A stretch of 64,000 nucleotides of DNA. Origin: Diploscapter coronatus. Lineage: Eukaryota > Nematoda > Chromadorea > Rhabditida > Rhabditidae. Location of the stretch: the NCBI GenBank assembly GCA_964036155.1, contig OZ038422.1, positions 4,425,201-4,489,200 on the forward strand, written 5' to 3'. Positions within the stretch are counted from its first letter, which is position 1. Each line of letters starts with the position of its first letter. Below the pieces are notes generated by a model. That model saw only the letters and a list, made by a program, of their open reading frames with translations. It was not told the DNA's origin and ran no database searches. The position numbers were made by a program, and so were the translations under genes. Positions 59,213-64,000 of the stretch are shown here, in pieces.

Positions 59213-62200
59213 ATCGCTTTAACCGAAGAAGTTTATGAAGCGTAAAAATATATATATACAAAACATAACAATTAATTGAAAAAAAAAACAAAAAATCAAT
59301 CAATAAGTGAATGCAGTTGTGTAGGTTTTCTATCTTCATTTTTATATATGAAATTCACCATCTATGCATGTTCTACTAAATGGAAGATAGCAGCCAAAGT
59401 TTAAATTTGAGCAAAGTTTTACACCTAAAAATAGCAATTCTCTCAGCATTTTCTCAAAGTTCTCTTCCAATTTGTACTGTTCACTAGTTACCTTCTCCAA
59501 TGCAGTAGCGATTTTTTTTTTTAATTTCTTCAATAAATTATTCTGCTGAATTTTCATTTTTAAAGCAATCGTCATTCAAAATCCCCCATTGGTTCATTCT
59601 TTCAATATTCCCTGTCCAAGTTGAGCTGTTCGTTCACTTCCTATCCTTTCCATTCAGCATGATGTTGAAACTCTCAAGGAAGAGATTGGTTCACTTAATT
59701 TTATACTTGAAAAATGTCATCCTAAATCTCATTGATCATATATTTTTCAATGTCCCCCACACAAATTGCACTGTTCACTCACTTCCTGTCTTCTCCATTT
59801 CATCAACGAATCTTCTTCTTCATTGCGCATCTTCTGCATCTTCCCTCTTCACTCGTTTTGTTGTTTTTGTTTAGCTAGCAGATTATCGCTGTTCGACTGT
59901 TCGAATGACGAGAAGCAGAGGCGACAAAGGGAAAAGGGATTGAGGGACAGAATTACAGAACTAGCGAGAATGAGATGGAGAAGAAAAGATACTTTTAAAT
60001 GAAGCTGACATGATACGAAATTGGTCATCGTGTTGAAATCTGAAATGGGAAACATTGCGCTTCTACTCCGAAACTTTTATAATCGATTTTAGAAATGCTA
60101 GATGACTGAAAATTTAGACTTGAGCTCGACATGTTTAGGACTCTTTGAATTTTATTTTGTATTCTTCAGCCATCTTCTAACATCACCGACTAGTTCGATT
60201 CAGTTGTGATAAAATTATGCACTTTAAAAATTGAAGAAAACCTTCGTTATGATTATTCAATCAAAGCTGATAGTTATATCCAAGAATTTAAGATTCGTAA
60301 ATTCTTTATCCCATACTAAAATATACCGCATTTTCAATCTTTCTTTTTTTTTTCTTCAAATAGCCAGATGATAGTACGATTTGTTCAATTCCCATATTTT
60401 GGGCTCATTTCAAGCCTGTCTCATCGAATCGAATCCTGTAGGTATCAATTTGCATTCTGCGCCCATTCTCTGCCCATTTTCTCGTTTCCAAGCCCGTTAA
60501 CCTCCCCGCCATCTCTCCATCGCATGCAGCTCCTCATCAATTTTCCTGATGATTTCCCCGATTTCCCGCTCTTTTCTCATCTCGATTTCATAGCTCATTG
60601 ACTCGTTCAAATGCGTGCGTCCAAAGGGTCGATCATAGCCACAAATTTGCGGCAATTGTTCTTTAAATTGTTGTTGTTCAAGAAAGACGTATTTAGAAGG
60701 GAATAAAATAAGATCCGGAAAATCTCGTGATAGTGTAGAATAAATGTTTCTTTGGCATATTCGTCTTCAAGTGCTAGGATCAGGTTATATCCCAGGCATA
60801 GATTTCAGTTGGAATAGATTTGAGATGTTGAATATTTTTTCTCACATATCCATGAATTAACTTGGCATGAATCAGTTTGTTAAAAATAAGCATTTTCCTA
60901 ATTTAGCATATTAGTTTTTAGAAAAATAGTGAATTTACCGTCGAATTACTCTCTAAATTATTTTCGTCTGTTCGAGTGTCAATGATGCGCCTCTTTGTAT
61001 AGCTCTATTGCCCTATTGTGCTGGGGAATTAGCTTTAGCGGTGTCGTTTTCGGGTTTTCGGTTGCAAATAGAACTCTTCTGCCCTTTCTTCTCCCGCAGT
61101 CAATCGCCCCATTTCGCTGTCTGCTCTGTCTGACTACAGTATCCTTTTCTTCTCCTTCTCCAATACAGTGCATTGAGGAGTGCGTAATGTACACATGTTT
61201 GAGATGCTTAGCACAGGGCTGCAAAGGAAGCGATGTGGAGATGGCTTTGTACGAAGGGATAATCTAGCGAGCATTTGAGTTGCAAAAAGACTGATGTGAA
61301 GGAATAATAGTTTGGGGAAATATATGGTGGTCTTCATTAGATAGAAAATGATCTTCGCCGAGATCTTATTACAAAAAATATAAACTTTTTCCACCATAAA
61401 TTTATCAGTTTGTATATTGAACACATTTAAAATTAGAGTATCTTTTAGGGTCGTTAATAAGAAATTGCTAAAAATTTTGGTTAAGTTTTGAACATTTTTT
61501 AAGATTTCGAGAATAATATTTCAAATCAATGCCATTGACAATTTGAATATTCTTCTCTCCCTCGTTTCTCAACTAATCATGTTCATTCAATTCGATTTGT
61601 CATCTAAACAATGTCAACCTGTCTCCTCCTTTCATCTCTAATTCTCATTCTAATTTTCTCCTTCATTTTCCTCTTTCAGTGTCATTGCATTTGTCTGTTG
61701 ATTAACTTTTTCAGAGGCCGTGAGAATATGAAAGGAACAGTTTCTGAGGATTAAAAAGTTGAAATTCATTAGGATGGAAAGTGATTCGAATGCAACTGAT
61801 TGGAAGACAAATGAAGAACATCTATAATAATCTTTGCTAACAAATGTCTCAAAAAATAATGTGCTGTTTGATGAAAAGAGGTGATTCCCATTTGAAAGGA
61901 ATTATGAAACGACGGAGCGATTTTGTCAAATGACAATACCTTTTTGAAGACTCGAGAAATAGTCTATCATTACGAAAAAATCACTCCGTCAAATGCAACT
62001 ATCTAGAAATTATTTTACCTGTTCATATGCTATAAGCTTTCTCAAGTATTCTATGGTAAAAATGAATTATTTATGATGATCAATTAAAATAATACTGTAA
62101 GCATAAATTGGAATATTGCATAGAGCAGACCAAAATAGGACTGCGAAAGAAACACCGAAATGTCATGACAAATCACAATGCAGCTTTGGATATACACAAA

Positions 62201-62584
62201 TGTAAGAGGATGTGATATATCATTTGAAGAAAATGCTAATTCAAGACTAGTTTTCAGGTCGAAACAAATTTGAATGATAAATGGCACGATAAATACTCAC
62301 TTGATTGTGATGATAGAAGTTCGATAAATAAATTAGGAAGGAAGGAATTGTGCTGAGGATAATTCAGGAATCTCGTAACTTCAAAACTTAGAGAGACAGA
62401 ACGCAAAAGTTAGATAACGATTTTGATTTGAAGTCCCTCCTAATCCTGTCATATTTTATCGAGCCTCGAGGTTGCAAGATTTCCGAATACCTTGTTGAGC
62501 AGGAATGGCAAAGGAAGCCCAAGAATAGTTAGATAAAGTCAAGGTTTCGGAGATATAATGATAAATTAATTAATGATTATTACT
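59213..62584. other. Convergent intergenic region
   Basis: It would hold the 3' UTRs of the small secreted gene (plus) and the homeobox gene (minus). Several Phe/Ser/Leu-rich open frames (about 59,660-60,600 and 60,995-61,267) lack start context and splice partners. I see no gene. Confidence 0.55.
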
Positions 62585-64000
62585 TCAATTCTGCTCGTTT
62601 TGATTTGTGGAAGAAGAAGGAGACGGCGTTTCTGAAGATCGCTTCGACGAAGAATCGCCTCCTGCATTGGATGGACCATTTGCGTCCGTCTTCATGCGCT
62701 TGTGCTTCGTCCGACGGTTTTGAAGCCACACCTTCACCTTGAATTAAATTAATCAGGTGTAAAATTTAAAAAGTTATTATGATAAATGATGATGCACCAT
62801 GAAGAAATTATCAGCTTGTCTTAAATTAGGATTTGGCATTTGATTTTCTAACTCGAGCCAAAAATGAATATTTGCTTCGATTTTGTTTCCAAAGATTATG
62901 AAATTTTTGGTCCAACATCACTAAGCAAATTGTATAGCTGTTCTATAAAATGATGATGCTCTCGATTTCAATGTTTCATTACGAATTCACTCGGCTAGGC
63001 ATCGAGTGTCTAATTTCGTGTCATTTTCATGGAAGTATCAATTAGCCGTGTCCAAACTCCCACAGTCTACCTTCATTTCCTCTATTGGGTCTATTTACTC
63101 TATTTACCTACATATTGTCTATGTCAATGTCTTCACACTGCCTCACTGGCTCTAGATGGGATGTTTGCATAGATGGATATAATAGCACTTGACTGGGGAT
63201 GATACACACAATCAACGGGAATTGGCTGCCGAATCAGTAGAATGAGGATGAACTGGGAGATTGGGTTACTCAAGGTCTTGTCCAACAGAAGCTGCAGCAG
63301 AATGAGCCATTAGTTGACTAACAGTCTGCTACAAGCAGAAGGAAATGGCCTTTGTCAACTCAGGTTAATCCAAATGATGAGCGCAAATATGGGAATTAGC
63401 ACGAGAAACAATGAAGTTGGCAAGAATATGTCTAGGATAAGAGAAAATGGTTGGATAAAATGCTTCTTGAGTGCCAAATTTCACAACATTTTTGACGACC
63501 GAACGCCTCCGGCGATTCGAATTTTTTCCTATAGTGAACAATTAAAAATTGTAAACCTTATGTCATAAAGACACATGACATATTCGAAATAGAATAATGA
63601 AGAGTAGAGCACGAATTCTTTTTTTTTTCATTTTTAAAATATTTCTTGTATCATGATATCTTGCTGTTTACAATATGCCATCAATACAAACCTAGGGAGC
63701 ATTTTCGTTTGGACTAAAATAAGCTATAGGGGGAGGTAGTACGAGCGAATTCATAGTTATGATATCGGTTCGCAACCATGCAAATTTTTATCAGTTGCAG
63801 GTTTGAAGAGATGAATTTGTTAAGAAAATATATTGAGGGTACAAGTATCAAGGGTTTTCTGGCATCGTCCTCTCTAGATCTACATCAATATAGATTTTTA
63901 CTGAATTCAAAAACCGAAAATTTTTCATAAAGCCGATTTTTAAAAACCGCTGCTGTACCTGTGTTTCAGTGAGCCCTAATCTGCTGGCCAATTGTTTCCT
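62585..64000 (-). CDS. ANTP-class homeobox gene, C-terminal part (5' end off the right edge)
   Basis: Two exons join in phase 0. The first, 64000-63959, enters from the right edge and gives RKQLASRLGLTETQ; the second, 62737-62585, gives VKVWLQNRRTKHKRMK followed by a Ser/Asn-rich tail to a stop at 62585. Together they are helix 2/3 of a homeodomain, split by an intron between positions 44 and 45, as in EMX, DLX and some other ANTP-class genes. LTETQVKVW..NRRTK with a preceding RKQLA is closest to EMX (C. elegans ceh-2) or VAX types; the part in view cannot decide. Position 49 is Leu instead of the almost universal Phe (WLQN for WFQN). Trp48, Asn51 and Arg53 are intact. The 1.2 kb intron carries a dispersed repeat. 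Confidence 0.88.
63691..63764 (+). repeat. Dispersed repeat, copy 2 (homeobox-gene intron)
   Basis: Shares CCTAGGGAGCATTT, GGGGAGG, CGAGCGAA and the closing AGTTATGA with 15559-15627 in the same order and spacing. The similarity is imperfect, and the two copies are the only ones I found. Confidence 0.45.

Noticed and set aside
59659..61267. Plus-strand frames between the small secreted gene and the homeobox gene
   Set aside because: They start at non-ATG codons or lack splice support and have compositional bias; nothing resembles a protein family.
63726..63750. GGAGGTAGTA, resembling the let-7 5' end, as a possible microRNA gene
   Set aside because: Similarity stops after nine bases, no hairpin partner was seen, and the bases belong to the dispersed repeat shared with 15559-15627.

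Overview
The window is nematode chromosomal DNA, from a relative of Caenorhabditis rather than anything bacterial or viral. It is AT-rich. Genes are split into many short exons by introns with T-rich TTTCAG acceptors, several start codons sit just behind an unpaired acceptor as expected for spliced-leader trans-splicing, and two genes are hallmark worm regulators: a hunchback-like zinc-finger gene matching HBL-1 and an EGL-17-type FGF. All exon structures were joined by hand from splice signals and reading-frame phase. No tRNA, rRNA, CRISPR array or complete autonomous transposon was seen.

Left part (1-7 kb): a secreted FGF gene on the minus strand runs off the left edge. A 3.9 kb upstream stretch with local duplications follows, then a small two-exon membrane protein gene (6194-6846, plus) of unknown function with an acidic poly-Asp cytosolic tail.

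7-22 kb: one large plus-strand gene encodes the nematode counterpart of RAPGEF1/C3G, an exchange factor for Rap-type small GTPases. Its first exon is probably at 7261, before a 6 kb pyrimidine-rich intron. A second start codon at 17517 fits the same downstream splice phase and predicts a short isoform carrying only the catalytic half. Its 3' UTR holds a dense TCAC array and meets the convergent hbl-1 transcript tail to tail near 22,170.

22-37 kb: hbl-1 (minus, 22896-29236), the heterochronic transcription factor, carries in its predicted 3' UTR a let-7-complementary site with a G:U wobble in the seed. About 7.7 kb of purine/pyrimidine-skewed sequence upstream, with a GATA-core cluster near 33.0-33.4 kb, is probably its regulatory region.

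37-44 kb: two plus-strand genes follow, a SIKE/FGFR1OP2-family coiled-coil protein (STRIPAK-associated in animals) and a CCDC22 orthologue (CCC/retriever endosomal recycling). Between them lies one copy of a short inverted-repeat element; a second copy, in opposite orientation, lies in an intron of the next gene.

46-59 kb: a 12 kb plus-strand gene encodes a large secreted protein with EGF-like modules alternating with von Willebrand A-like modules and Thr/Pro linkers. A small secreted Cys-containing protein gene follows (58585-59212). At the right edge a minus-strand homeobox gene enters; its homeodomain has Leu in place of the almost invariant Phe49.

The genes do not form one pathway. The FGF, C3G, CCDC22 and SIKE products are signalling or trafficking parts, hbl-1 and the homeobox gene are developmental transcription factors, and the 46-59 kb genes look extracellular and nematode-specific.
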